Shown: in pieces, positions 38,509-46,407 of the stretch
How the letters are laid out: the number at the start of each line of letters is the position of its first letter
Numbering within the stretch: the stretch's first letter is position 1
Assembly (NCBI GenBank): GCA_964586175.1
Contig: CAZPGL010000008.1
Span: 1 to 61,601 of the forward strand
Length of the DNA: 61,601 nucleotides
Source of the DNA: CAZPGL01 sp964586175
GTDB lineage: Bacteria; Actinomycetota; Acidimicrobiia; Acidimicrobiales; MedAcidi-G1
Reading direction: 5' to 3'
The notes under the pieces: model-generated
What the model was told of the DNA's origin: nothing
The model's database searches: none
The model's input: only the letters and a program-made list of their open reading frames with translations
Translations under genes and position numbers: made by a program

Positions 38509-40103
38509 GCCCGGTCCGCACCCTCGTGGTCTGGTGTCCCGACTGGCCGTTGTGGGCCCACGGGGTGGCAGTCGATCAGCCGGCGGCGGTACTCCGGGCC
38601 GGACGGGTGGTCGCCGCATCGCCGGCGGCCCGGGCTCATGGGGTGGCCAGGGGGCAACGCCAGCGCGAGGCCCAGGCCCGCTGTCCGGCGCTGACCGTGC
38701 TCGACCGGGACGACGCCGCCGAGGCCCACCGCTTCGAGTCGGTGGTCGCCGCCCTCGACGGCATCACCCCGTGGGTCGAGGTCCGCCGCCCAGGGGTCTG
38801 CGCCTTCGGAGTGCGGGGCCCGGTCCGGGTGTTCGGCGGTGAGCGGGCGTTGGTCGCCGCCACCCGGGACACCGTCGACCGGGCCCTCGGAGGGCCGTCG
38901 GAGGCACGCCCGGCGCCCCGGCTCGGGGTGGCCGACGGCCCGTTCGCCGCCGGGTTGGCCGCCCGGGCGGCGAACGGGAGCACCGACCGGGTGCACGTGG
39001 TGGCCGCGGGGGAGAGCCGGGCCTTCCTCGCCCCGCAGCCCGTCGGGACCCTGGGCCGCCCCGGCCTGGCCGACGTCCTCGCCCGGCTGGGCCTGACCAC
39101 ACTGGGGGCGTTCGCCGCCCTGCCGGCCGCCGACGTGCTGGGCCGGTTCGGCGCCGACGGGGCGGCCGCCCACCGGTTGGCCGCCGGCCGGGACGAGCAC
39201 TCTCCGGACGGCCGCCCGCCGCCGCCCGACCTGGCGGTGGCCGTCGAGTTGGATCCGCCGGTCGACCGGGTGGACCAGGCGGCGTTCGTCGCCCGGTCGC
39301 TGGCCGACGACCTCCACGACGGGTTGGCCCAGCGGGGTCTGGTGTGCACCCGGGTGATCATCGACGCCGAGACCGGCCACGGGGAGCGGTTGTCCCGCCG
39401 ATGGCGCGACGAGGGGGCGCTGTCGTCCCACGCTCTCGCCGATCGGGTGCGCTGGCAGCTCGACGGGTGGCTGCACGGTCCGCCGACCGGGGAGGGCGCC
39501 CGCCCGACCGCCGGATTGACCCGCCTGGCCCTGGTGCCCGACGAGGTCGTGGCGGCCACCGGTCGGCAGGTCGGGTTCTGGGGCGGGGCGTCGGCCGCCG
39601 ACCAGCGGGCGGCCCGGGCGTTCACCCGGGTGGCCGGCCTGTTGGGTGGCACGCCGGTCCGGTTACCCGAGTGGCGGGGTGGGCGCTGCCCGGGCGAGCG
39701 GTGGGTGCCGGCGCCGGTCGTCGACGGTGCCGACGGTCCGGTCGCCGGCGGGCCGGTCGATCGGCCGCCCATCGATCGACCGCCATGGCCCGGTGGCCTG
39801 CCGGCACCGTCTCCAGCCGCCGTCCACGTCGCGCCGCAGCCGATCGAGGTGTTGGACCGGCAGGATCGGGCGGTGGGGGTCGACGCCCGGGGGGCGCTCT
39901 CGGCCCCACCCGTCGGGCTGCGGGTCGACGGGCGGCCACGGGAGGTGGCGGCGTGGGCCGGGCCGTGGCCGGTCGACGAGCGGTGGTGGGATCCCGAGCG
40001 CCACCGCCGCCGGGCCCGCCTCCAGGTGGTCGCCGATGACGGGGTGGCCCGCCTCGTCGAACTGGAGGGCGGCACCTGGCGGGTCGCCGCGACCTACGAC
40101 TGA
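38505..40103 (+). CDS. imuB: ImuB, catalytically inactive Y-family polymerase homologue
   Basis: The 532-residue protein has the Y-family order: RTLVVWCPDWPLWAHGVAV (palm start; the catalytic Asp of DxF is lost), LTVLDRDDAAEAHRFESVVAALDGITPWVEV, then GVCAFGVRGPVRVFGG where polymerases carry SxDE, so both acidic catalytic sites are missing, as in known ImuB. A helix-hairpin region RLGLTTLGAFAALPAADVLGRFG and a little-finger-like domain follow. The C-terminal part is Pro-rich (VDRPPIDRPPWPGGLPAPSP) and probably flexible. It serves as the adaptor linking DnaE2, the beta clamp and ImuA'. No dnaE2 is present in the window. Confidence 0.9.
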   Translation: MSPVRTLVVWCPDWPLWAHGVAVDQPAAVLRAGRVVAASPAARAHGVARGQRQREAQARCPALTVLDRDDAAEAHRFESVVAALDGITPWVEVRRPGVCAFGVRGPVRVFGGERALVAATRDTVDRALGGPSEARPAPRLGVADGPFAAGLAARAANGSTDRVHVVAAGESRAFLAPQPVGTLGRPGLADVLARLGLTTLGAFAALPAADVLGRFGADGAAAHRLAAGRDEHSPDGRPPPPDLAVAVELDPPVDRVDQAAFVARSLADDLHDGLAQRGLVCTRVIIDAETGHGERLSRRWRDEGALSSHALADRVRWQLDGWLHGPPTGEGARPTAGLTRLALVPDEVVAATGRQVGFWGGASAADQRAARAFTRVAGLLGGTPVRLPEWRGGRCPGERWVPAPVVDGADGPVAGGPVDRPPIDRPPWPGGLPAPSPAAVHVAPQPIEVLDRQDRAVGVDARGALSAPPVGLRVDGRPREVAAWAGPWPVDERWWDPERHRRRARLQVVADDGVARLVELEGGTWRVAATYD

Positions 40104-40112
40104 CCAGTGTGT

Positions 40113-40264
40113 CGGCAGGGAAGCCGCCACCTACGACCNNNNNNNNNNNNNNNNNNNNNNNNNNNNNNNNNNNNNNNNNNNNNNNNNNNNNNNNNNNNNN
40201 NNNNNNNNNNNNNNNNNNNNNNNNNNNNNNNNNNNNNNCGGCAGGGAAGCCGCCACCTACGACC
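40113..40264. repeat. Identical 26-bp sequence on both sides of an assembly gap
   Basis: CGGCAGGGAAGCCGCCACCT plus ACGACC occurs at 40113-40138 and again at 40239-40264, directly abutting the N block. It echoes the 3' end of imuB, which reads GCCGCGACCTACGAC, so the array may have grown from the gene's own tail. This could be a tandem repeat that defeated assembly, or one copy duplicated at the contig ends. Confidence 0.8.
40139..40238. other. Assembly gap (100 N)
   Basis: A run of exactly 100 unknown bases between two identical 26-bp flanks, downstream of imuB. The true length is unknown, so missing genes here cannot be excluded. Confidence 0.98.
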
Positions 40265-40287
40265 AGCCGGGCCGGACGACCAGGGGC

Positions 40288-40293
40288 TAGGTT
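40288..40293 (+). promoter_or_regulatory. -10 element (TAGGTT) of the phosphoribosyltransferase gene
   Basis: TAGGTT lies 54 nt before GTG 40348, so unlike its neighbours this gene would have a leader of about 48 nt. Confidence 0.4.
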
Positions 40294-40347
40294 GCGACGA
40301 CCGGTCGACCGGCCGGACACCACAGGCACACAGCAGGGGCACACACC

Positions 40348-40851
40348 GTGGCAGCACGCGAGGAAATGGACTGGGCGACCTACGGCACCGCGGTGCGTCA
40401 GTTGGCCCGCATGGTGGCCGACGACGGCTACCGGCCCGACATGATCCTGGCCATCGCTCGGGGCGGCCTGTTCGTTGCCGGCTCGCTGGGGTACGCACTG
40501 GCGGTCAAGAACCTCTATGTCATGAACGTCGAGTACTACACCGGCGTCGACGAGCGGCTCGACATCCCGGTGGTGCTGCCGCCGTACGTCGATTGGGTCG
40601 ACCTCGACGGGGCCCGCATCCTCATCGCCGACGACGTCGCCGACACCGGTCACACCCTGGCCCTGGTGCGGGACACCGCGCTCCAGCAGGTGGCCGAGGT
40701 GCGGTCGGCGGTGCTCTACCAGAAGCCCCAATCGGTGGTCGACTGCGAGTACGTGTGGAAGCACACCGGCCGCTGGATCAACTTCCCGTGGTCCACCGAG
40801 GCACCGGTCGTCGACATGGGGGACTCCCCCCACCAGGTCCTCGACGCCTGA
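40348..40851 (+). CDS. Phosphoribosyltransferase (purine PRT-like)
   Basis: The 167-residue type I phosphoribosyltransferase has the PRPP-binding loop ARILIADDVADTGHTLALV and a hood start MILAIARGGLFVAGSLGYALAV. The length and the KHTGRWINFPWST ending resemble Gpt-like xanthine/guanine PRTs, which salvage bases to nucleotides. It sits upstream of the Mo-hydroxylase island and could supply the salvage side of purine metabolism; regulation of transport or another base specificity is possible. AGGGG lies about 9 nt upstream of GTG 40348. Confidence 0.85.
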   Translation: MAAREEMDWATYGTAVRQLARMVADDGYRPDMILAIARGGLFVAGSLGYALAVKNLYVMNVEYYTGVDERLDIPVVLPPYVDWVDLDGARILIADDVADTGHTLALVRDTALQQVAEVRSAVLYQKPQSVVDCEYVWKHTGRWINFPWSTEAPVVDMGDSPHQVLDA

Positions 40852-40864
40852 GGCCCGCCGGCGC

Positions 40865-42298
40865 TCAGGCGTGGATGGGGGCCCGGTGGTCGGCCCAGCG
40901 GGCCTCGGCCTCGAGTTGGGCGCCGACGGCGATGAGCAGGTCCTCCCGGCCGTAGGCGCCCACGACCTGAACGCCGACCGGTAGGCCGTCCGACGACCCG
41001 AGGGGCAGCGAGATGGCCGGCTGGCCGGTGGTGTTGAACGGCGACGTGAACGCGGCGTAGGGCATGGAGCGCTTGGATCCCCGCACCGGGTCATCGTCGG
41101 TGGGGGTGAGTTCGCCGATCCGGGGCGGCGGCAGGGCCGAGGTCGGCGTGACCAGTAGGTCGAACCCGTCCTCCCACCACGACGCCATGGTCCGGCGGAA
41201 GGCACCCATGACTCCCTGGGCCTTGGCGAACTCGGTGGCCGAACGCCCCCGTCCCCGCTCGGCGAGGAACCACGTGCCCGGTTCGACGTCGTCGGCGGTG
41301 ACCGCGCGGCCCAACTGCTCGCCCAGGTGCTCGAGGCTCAGCACGGCGTTGACACCCCAATTGACGCCGAACGCCCACCCCAGCTCGTCGATCTGATCGA
41401 GGGCCTTCGGGTGGGCCTGTTCCACGTGGTGGCCGAGGGCAGCGAGCCGCTCCGCCGTCCGCCGGGTGGCGTCGGCGCAGTCGGGGTGCACCTCCGTGCG
41501 AGGGCTGTGGTCCATGAAGCCGATGCGCAGCGGCCCCGGGTCGGCGCCCACCTGTCCCAGGTACGGGCGGCCGTGGTCGGGGGCGATCACCCCGTCGCCG
41601 AGGAACGGGGTGGCGGTGGCGTCGAGGATGGCTGCACAGTCCCGCATGGTGTGGCACACCACGTGCTGGACCGACACCCCCCACTCCTCCTTGACCGGAC
41701 CCATGGAGAGCCGGCCCCGGGACGGTTTGAGCCCGACCAACCCGCACATGGCTGCCGGAATCCGGATGGAGCCGCCACCGTCGCTGGCGTTGGCGGCCGG
41801 CAGCATGCCAGAGGCCACGGCGGCCGCGGCCCCGCCCGACGACCCGCCGGCGCCGTGGTCGGTGTTCCACGGGTTGCGGCATGGCCCGTAGGCGTGCGGT
41901 TCGGTGGTGGCGACGAGGCCCAGTTCGGGCGTGTTGGTGCGGCCGACGATGACGAAGCCGGCCTCCTTGTAGCGGCGCACCAGGTTGGAGTCGATCGTCG
42001 AGGTGTGCCCGGCGTCCTTGAGGGCCTGGATGCCGGCGTGGTGGGGTTGGCCGTCCTCCTCGGCCCACAGGTCCTTGATGAGCATGGGGACGCCGCGGAA
42101 CGGGCCGTCGGGCAGGTCCGATGATGCCGCCAACGCCAGCGCCTGGTCGAACTGGCGGTGGATCACCGCGTTCAGCTCACCGTCGAGGGCCTCGATGCGG
42201 TCGATGGTGGCCTGGACGGCCTCGACGGGCGACAGCTGCCCGGTGCGGATCAGGTCGGCCAGGCCGACGGCGTCGATGAGGGCAAGGGGGTCGGTCAT
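40865..42298 (-). CDS. Amidase signature family protein
   Basis: The 477-residue amidase uses a Ser-cisSer-Lys triad: Lys in VPMLIKDLWAEEDGQP, the signature GAGGSSGGAAAAVASGMLPAANASDGGGSIRIPA with both serines, and the conserved GLKPSRGRLSMGP. It hydrolyses a carboxamide; GatA is excluded by context and by the absence of gatB/gatC. ATG 42298 has TACCGT 8 nt upstream. It follows the DauR-type regulator gene on the same strand and is probably part of the N-heterocycle pathway controlled by it. Convergent to the PRT gene with 13 nt between. Confidence 0.93.
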   Translation of the reverse strand: MTDPLALIDAVGLADLIRTGQLSPVEAVQATIDRIEALDGELNAVIHRQFDQALALAASSDLPDGPFRGVPMLIKDLWAEEDGQPHHAGIQALKDAGHTSTIDSNLVRRYKEAGFVIVGRTNTPELGLVATTEPHAYGPCRNPWNTDHGAGGSSGGAAAAVASGMLPAANASDGGGSIRIPAAMCGLVGLKPSRGRLSMGPVKEEWGVSVQHVVCHTMRDCAAILDATATPFLGDGVIAPDHGRPYLGQVGADPGPLRIGFMDHSPRTEVHPDCADATRRTAERLAALGHHVEQAHPKALDQIDELGWAFGVNWGVNAVLSLEHLGEQLGRAVTADDVEPGTWFLAERGRGRSATEFAKAQGVMGAFRRTMASWWEDGFDLLVTPTSALPPPRIGELTPTDDDPVRGSKRSMPYAAFTSPFNTTGQPAISLPLGSSDGLPVGVQVVGAYGREDLLIAVGAQLEAEARWADHRAPIHA

Positions 42299-42306
42299 CG
42301 ACGGGG

Positions 42307-42312
42307 ACGGTA
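42307..42312 (-). promoter_or_regulatory. Leaderless -10 (TACCGT) of the amidase gene
   Basis: Minus-strand TACCGT ends 8 nt before ATG 42298, within the 33-nt gap after the regulator gene, giving the amidase its own promoter. Confidence 0.5.
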
Positions 42313-42331
42313 GCCCTCTGCGGCCGGCGAC

Positions 42332-42700
42332 TCAGCGTCCGGCCTCGGCCCGCTCCAGGTAGTTGTAGACGGTGAACCGGCTCACCCCGATGGCCTCGGC
42401 CACGTCTTCGACCGACTTGCGCAGGGTGAAGGCCCCCCAGGTGTTGAGCAGGGTGACCGCCTCCTGCTTCTGGGTGCGGTCCATGTCGGCCCGGGCGACC
42501 CCCAACTCCCGTTCGGCGGCGACCAGCAGGTGTTCGAGGGCGTCGTGGAGATCGGGTCGGCGCACCGCACCCACGACCTCGCCCTCCCAGACGAGGGGGA
42601 TGTCCGATTCAGCCATCTGGCCCGGCGGGACGACCGCCGTGCCGAGGGCGTCGGCTACCGGGGTGACGGCCCGGAGGAGGGGATGGGTGCGGTTGGGCAC
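42332..42700 (-). CDS. DauR/YheO-type helix-turn-helix regulator (short form)
   Basis: The 122-residue protein ends with the DauR/YheO-type HTH: EAVTLLNTWGAFTLRKSVEDVAEAIGVSRFTVYNYLERAE. The first 70 residues (PLLRAVTPVADALGTAVVPP onward, with DIPLVWEGEVVGAVRR) are a shortened sensor region compared with the roughly 220-residue E. coli type. It is divergent from the Mo-hydroxylase genes and shares with them a 64-bp promoter region containing a 21-bp dyad, so it is likely the autoregulated local regulator. The start GTG 42700 is supported by TACGGT 6 nt upstream. Confidence 0.8.
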   Translation of the reverse strand: MPNRTHPLLRAVTPVADALGTAVVPPGQMAESDIPLVWEGEVVGAVRRPDLHDALEHLLVAAERELGVARADMDRTQKQEAVTLLNTWGAFTLRKSVEDVAEAIGVSRFTVYNYLERAEAGR

Positions 42701-42706
42701 CGCAGT

Positions 42707-42712
42707 ACCGTA
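42707..42712 (-). promoter_or_regulatory. Leaderless -10 (TACGGT) of the regulator gene
   Basis: Minus-strand TACGGT ends 6 nt before GTG 42700. A weak -35, TTGTCA on the minus strand (42734-42729), lies 16 bp upstream and overlaps the -35 of the opposite promoter. Confidence 0.55.
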
Positions 42713-42724
42713 CCGCACTGCCTG

Positions 42725-42745
42725 GAATTGACAAAATGTTGATTC
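42725..42745. promoter_or_regulatory. 21-bp interrupted dyad, candidate operator of the Mo-hydroxylase cluster
   Basis: The pattern GAAT-NN-ACA-NNN-TGT-NN-ATTC has 7 of 9 positions symmetric per arm. It covers the overlapping -35 regions of both divergent promoters, the expected place for autoregulation by the adjacent HTH protein. Confidence 0.6.
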
Positions 42746-42756
42746 ACGGGGAACAT
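42728..42756 (+). promoter_or_regulatory. Promoter TTGACA-N17-GAACAT of the Mo-hydroxylase operon
   Basis: A consensus -35 TTGACA (42728-42733) and a weak -10 GAACAT (42751-42756) have 17-bp spacing; the -10 ends 8 nt before ATG 42765, a leaderless layout. This start is therefore preferred to GTG 42759. Confidence 0.6.
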
Positions 42757-42764
42757 GGGTGGCC

Positions 42765-43619
42765 ATGTCAGTGACCATCGCCCACTCCATCGACGATGCC
42801 TGTGCGGCGTTGATCGACCACCCCGACGCCGTGCTGCTGGCCGGTGGCACCGACCTCATGGTGGCCGTCAACCGCGACGGCCGGGCGGCCGCGCATGTCG
42901 TCGCCCTCGACCGGGTTCCCGAGCTGAGCGGCTGGCATCGCGACGGCGACGTCGTCCAGATCGGGGCCGGTGTCACCTACGCCGACCTCGAGCAGGGCGC
43001 TCTGGCCGACCTCGTGCCCGGGCTGGCCCAGGCGGCCCGCACCGTGGGCTCGCCCCAGATCCGCAACGCCGGCACCATCGGCGGCAACCTGGGCACGGCG
43101 TCCCCGGCCGGCGACACCCTTCCGGTGCTGGTCGCCCTCGACGCCGATGTGGTCCTGCGCTCGGCCTCGGGGAGCCGCCAGGTGCCGATCGGCTCGTTCC
43201 TCACCGGCGTCAAGCGCACCGACCTCCGACCCGGCGAGCTCATCGAGGCTGTCCGGGTGCCTGTGGTCGCCGGCCCCCAGGAGTTCTGCAAGGTCGGCAC
43301 CCGCAACGCCATGGTCATCTCGGTGGTGTCGCTGGCCCTCGTCGTCGACCGCACCCGCCGACGGGTCGGGGTTGGCCTGGGGTCGGTCGGTCCCACGCCG
43401 CTGCGGGCACCCGAAGCCGAAGCGTTCCTTGTCGCCGAGCTTGCCGGCCAGCCTGCCGGCCCGCTCGACGGCGACCAGGTCGAGCGTTTCGCCGAGTTGG
43501 TCGCCTCGGCCGCCAGCCCGATCGACGACCACCGTGGCTCGGCCGCCTACCGCCGCCACGCCGTTGCCGTTCTGGCCGCCCGGGCGTGCCGTCGGGCCTT
43601 CCCCGGGGCACCCACATGA
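42765..43619 (+). CDS. Xanthine dehydrogenase family FAD-binding subunit
   Basis: The 284-residue medium subunit (CoxM/XdhB type) passes electrons from the Fe-S clusters to FAD. Characteristic stretches are DAVLLAGGTDLMVAVNRDGR (FAD pyrophosphate loop), IGAGVTYADLEQG, and GSPQIRNAGTIGGNLGTASPAGDTLPVLVALDADVVL, with TIGGN the second FAD motif. It is the first gene of a strictly coupled run, each start overlapping the previous stop. Together with the next two genes it forms a complete three-subunit Mo hydroxylase. Confidence 0.93.
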   Translation: MSVTIAHSIDDACAALIDHPDAVLLAGGTDLMVAVNRDGRAAAHVVALDRVPELSGWHRDGDVVQIGAGVTYADLEQGALADLVPGLAQAARTVGSPQIRNAGTIGGNLGTASPAGDTLPVLVALDADVVLRSASGSRQVPIGSFLTGVKRTDLRPGELIEAVRVPVVAGPQEFCKVGTRNAMVISVVSLALVVDRTRRRVGVGLGSVGPTPLRAPEAEAFLVAELAGQPAGPLDGDQVERFAELVASAASPIDDHRGSAAYRRHAVAVLAARACRRAFPGAPT

Positions 43620-44125
43620 CCGGGCACCCGTACACCCTCACCGTCAACGGCCAGGACCACGAGGTCGCCGACGGATGGGCCGGCGAGAGCCTGCTGTGGG
43701 TGCTCCGCGAGCGGCTCGGCCTGCCCGGCTCCAAGAACGCCTGCGAGGAGGGCGAGTGCGGCTCATGCACCGTGCGCCTCGACGACCGGGTGGTGTGCAG
43801 TTGTCTCGTGCTGGCCGCCTCGGCCGCCGGCCGAAACGTCACCACCATCGAGGGTCTGGCCCCGCCCGGCGACCTGGCCGACGTCCAGCAGGCGTTCATC
43901 GACGCCGGTGCCGTCCAGTGCGGGTTCTGCACCCCGGGGCTGCTGGTTGCCGTCGACGACCTCCTCGACCGGGACGACGACCCGTCGGACCTCACGGTGC
44001 GCGAGGCCATCAGCGGCAACCTGTGCCGCTGCACCGGTTACGGGCGCATCCTCGACGCAGTCGACCGGGCCGCCGCCATGCGCCGGGCCGGCGGCCCGTC
44101 AACGGGAAGCGGACCGGACCGATGA
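43616..44125 (+). CDS. Xanthine dehydrogenase family (2Fe-2S)-binding subunit
   Basis: The 169-residue small subunit carries a plant-type cluster (CEEGECGSCTV with the further Cys in VVCSCLV) and the helical-bundle cluster AVQCGFCTPGLL and NLCRCTGYGRIL. Both sets are complete. Start and stop overlap the neighbouring genes by 4 nt, as in other CoxS/XdhC-type operons. Confidence 0.95.
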   Translation: MTGHPYTLTVNGQDHEVADGWAGESLLWVLRERLGLPGSKNACEEGECGSCTVRLDDRVVCSCLVLAASAAGRNVTTIEGLAPPGDLADVQQAFIDAGAVQCGFCTPGLLVAVDDLLDRDDDPSDLTVREAISGNLCRCTGYGRILDAVDRAAAMRRAGGPSTGSGPDR

Positions 44126-46407
44126 CCGACACCCGCACCGACGTCAGTGCCGCTACCCGGGCCCCGCGGATCGGGGAGAGCGCACCGCGCCCCGACGGCG
44201 TTCCCAAGGTCACTGGGGCCTTCGCCTTCTCCAGCGACCTGTGGCACGACCGCATGCTGTGGGGCGGCACGCTGCGGTCGCCCCACGCCTCGGCTCGCAT
44301 CCGGGGCATCGACGTCGGCCCCGCGGTCGCCGTCACCGGGGTCCACGCCGTGCTCACCCACGCCGACGTGCCCGGTGCCGCCTGCTACGGCCTCGAACAT
44401 GGCGACCAGCCGGTGCTGGCCGCCGACGTCGTGCGCTACGAGGGCGAGCCGGTGGCCATCGTGGCCGCCGACCACCCCGACGCCGTGCGCCGGGCCCTTG
44501 CCGCCATAGTCGTCGACTACGAGCCGATGACCCCGCTCACCGACCCTGAAGTGGCCGAGGCCGCCGACCACCTGCACCCCGACGGCAACCTGTTCCGGCG
44601 ACTCCACCTGCGCCACGGCGACCAGACGGTCGTCGGTGCGGTCCAGGTGGAGGGCACCTACGAGGTCGGTATGCAGGACCAGGCCTTCCTCGGTCCCGAA
44701 TCTGGGCTGGCGGTGCCGGCTGAGGACGGCGGCGTCGACCTCCACGTGGCCACCCAGTGGTTGCACGTCGACCGCGACCAGGTGGCGGCCTGCCTTGGGC
44801 TGGATCCCGACCGGGTGCGCCTGACCCTGGCCGGCGTCGGCGGGGCCTTCGGGGCCCGCGAAGACCTCAGCCTCCATGTCCACCTCTGCATGCTGGCCCT
44901 CCACACCGGACGACCGGTGAAGATGAGCTACTCCCGCGAGGAGTCGTTCCACGGCCACGTCCATCGCCACCCGGCCCGCCTCTGGTACCGCCACCATGCC
45001 GATGCCGATGGCACCCTGGTCCGGGTCGAGGCCCGGTTGTTGCTCGACGGTGGGGCCTATATGTCCTCCAGCGGGGCGGTCATCGCCAACGCCACGTGCT
45101 TCGCCGCCGGCCCGTACCGGGTGCCCAGCGCCGACATCGACGGAGCGGTCGTGCGGACCAACAACCCGCCGTGTGGGGCCATGCGCGGGTTCGGTGCCGT
45201 CCAGACGTGCATGGCCCACGAGGCCCAGATGGACCGCCTGGCCGCCGCCCTCGACATGGACCCGGTGGAGTTGCGGATCATCAACGCCCTGGCCCCCGGC
45301 GATCGGCTGCTCACCGGGCAGGTGCTGACCGGCACGGCACCGGTGGCCGAGGTCATCCGGACCTGCGCCGACCACCCGTCGGCGGCGACCCTGCCCGGCG
45401 ACCTGCTCGACCTGCCCGGCGGCGCAGGACGGACCGCTGATCTCCACCACGTCCGTCGGGGCGAAGCCCTGGCCGTGGGCTTCAAGAACCTGATGTTCTC
45501 CGAGGGCTTCGACGACTACAGCTCGGCCCGCTGCCGTCTGGTTGACGGCGTGGCCACCATCACGTGCGCGTGTGCCGAGGTCGGGCAGGGGTTCGTCACC
45601 CTCGCCCAGCAGATCGCCCGCGAGGTGCTGGGGGTCGACGAGGTGGTGCTCGCCCCTGCGGCCACCGACAGCGTCGGCTCGGCCGGCTCCACCTCGGCCA
45701 GCCGTCAGACGTGGATGTCGGGCGGTGCCGTCCAGAAGGCCTGCGAGGAGGTCCACGGGACCCTGCTGGCCCGCATCGCCGCCGAGCGGGGCCTCGATGC
45801 CGACGAGCTTGTCATGGTCGATGGCCGGATCACCTCGCTGGCCGGCGACCTCGACCTCGACCTGGCCGAGGCCACCGCCGAGCCGGTCGAGGCCGACGTG
45901 GTGTACCGCCACGCCCCCACCTTCCCCCTGGACGCCGACGGGCAGGGCGACGCCCACGTGTCGTTCGCCTTCGCCGCCCATCGGGCCATCGTCGACGTCG
46001 ACCCCGACCTGGGCCTCGTCAAGGTGGTCGAGATCACGACGTCCCAGGACGTGGGCCGGCTCCTCAACCCGATCCAGGCCGTCGGCCAGGTCGAGGGCGG
46101 GACCGCCCAGGGGCTGGGCCTGGCCGTCATGGAGGAGGTACAGGTCGCCGACGGCCGTATCCGCAACGCGTCGTTCACCGACTACCTGATCCCCACCGCC
46201 CTCGACATGCCGCCCGTCGAGATCGCCGCCCTCATCGAGCAGCCGGAGCCAGGCGCCCCGTTCGGCGCCAAGGGCATCGGCGAGCCACCGTCCATCTCGT
46301 CGACCGCCGCTGTCGCCGCCGCCGTCCGGGCCGCCACCGGCCTCGACCTGCCCCGGGTACCGATCCGGCCCGCCGACATCGCCCTCGCCGACCGGGAGCC
46401 GTCATGA
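44122..46407 (+). CDS. Xanthine dehydrogenase family molybdopterin-binding subunit
   Basis: The 761-residue large subunit binds the molybdopterin cofactor and hydroxylates the substrate. It has GGAFGAREDLSLHVHL, NPPCGAMRGFGAVQTCMAHEAQMDRLA, EVGQGFVTLAQQIARE and the catalytic Glu in FGAKGIGEPPSIS. The VGGAFGAR-type loop rather than the CODH AYRCSFR loop places it with purine/aldehyde-oxidising enzymes, not CO dehydrogenase. Natural substrate unknown; purine or related N-heterocycle is suggested by the cluster. Cofactor maturation genes are not in the window. Confidence 0.93.
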   Translation: MTDTRTDVSAATRAPRIGESAPRPDGVPKVTGAFAFSSDLWHDRMLWGGTLRSPHASARIRGIDVGPAVAVTGVHAVLTHADVPGAACYGLEHGDQPVLAADVVRYEGEPVAIVAADHPDAVRRALAAIVVDYEPMTPLTDPEVAEAADHLHPDGNLFRRLHLRHGDQTVVGAVQVEGTYEVGMQDQAFLGPESGLAVPAEDGGVDLHVATQWLHVDRDQVAACLGLDPDRVRLTLAGVGGAFGAREDLSLHVHLCMLALHTGRPVKMSYSREESFHGHVHRHPARLWYRHHADADGTLVRVEARLLLDGGAYMSSSGAVIANATCFAAGPYRVPSADIDGAVVRTNNPPCGAMRGFGAVQTCMAHEAQMDRLAAALDMDPVELRIINALAPGDRLLTGQVLTGTAPVAEVIRTCADHPSAATLPGDLLDLPGGAGRTADLHHVRRGEALAVGFKNLMFSEGFDDYSSARCRLVDGVATITCACAEVGQGFVTLAQQIAREVLGVDEVVLAPAATDSVGSAGSTSASRQTWMSGGAVQKACEEVHGTLLARIAAERGLDADELVMVDGRITSLAGDLDLDLAEATAEPVEADVVYRHAPTFPLDADGQGDAHVSFAFAAHRAIVDVDPDLGLVKVVEITTSQDVGRLLNPIQAVGQVEGGTAQGLGLAVMEEVQVADGRIRNASFTDYLIPTALDMPPVEIAALIEQPEPGAPFGAKGIGEPPSISSTAAVAAAVRAATGLDLPRVPIRPADIALADREPS

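Noticed and set aside
40865..42298. GatA subunit of the aminoacyl-tRNA amidotransferase
   Set aside because: No gatB or gatC is adjacent, and the gene pairs with a local regulator; general amidase features fit better.
42970..46407. A 1145-residue open frame spanning the FAD, Fe-S and Mo subunits as a single fusion
   Set aside because: The first 380 residues are out-of-frame Arg/Pro/Ser-rich translation; the three subunits are separate genes with 4-nt overlaps and intact motifs.
44122..46407. Carbon monoxide dehydrogenase large subunit (CoxL)
   Set aside because: The form I CoxL active-site loop AYRCSFR is absent; the sequence has the GGAFGAR-type loop of other Mo hydroxylases.
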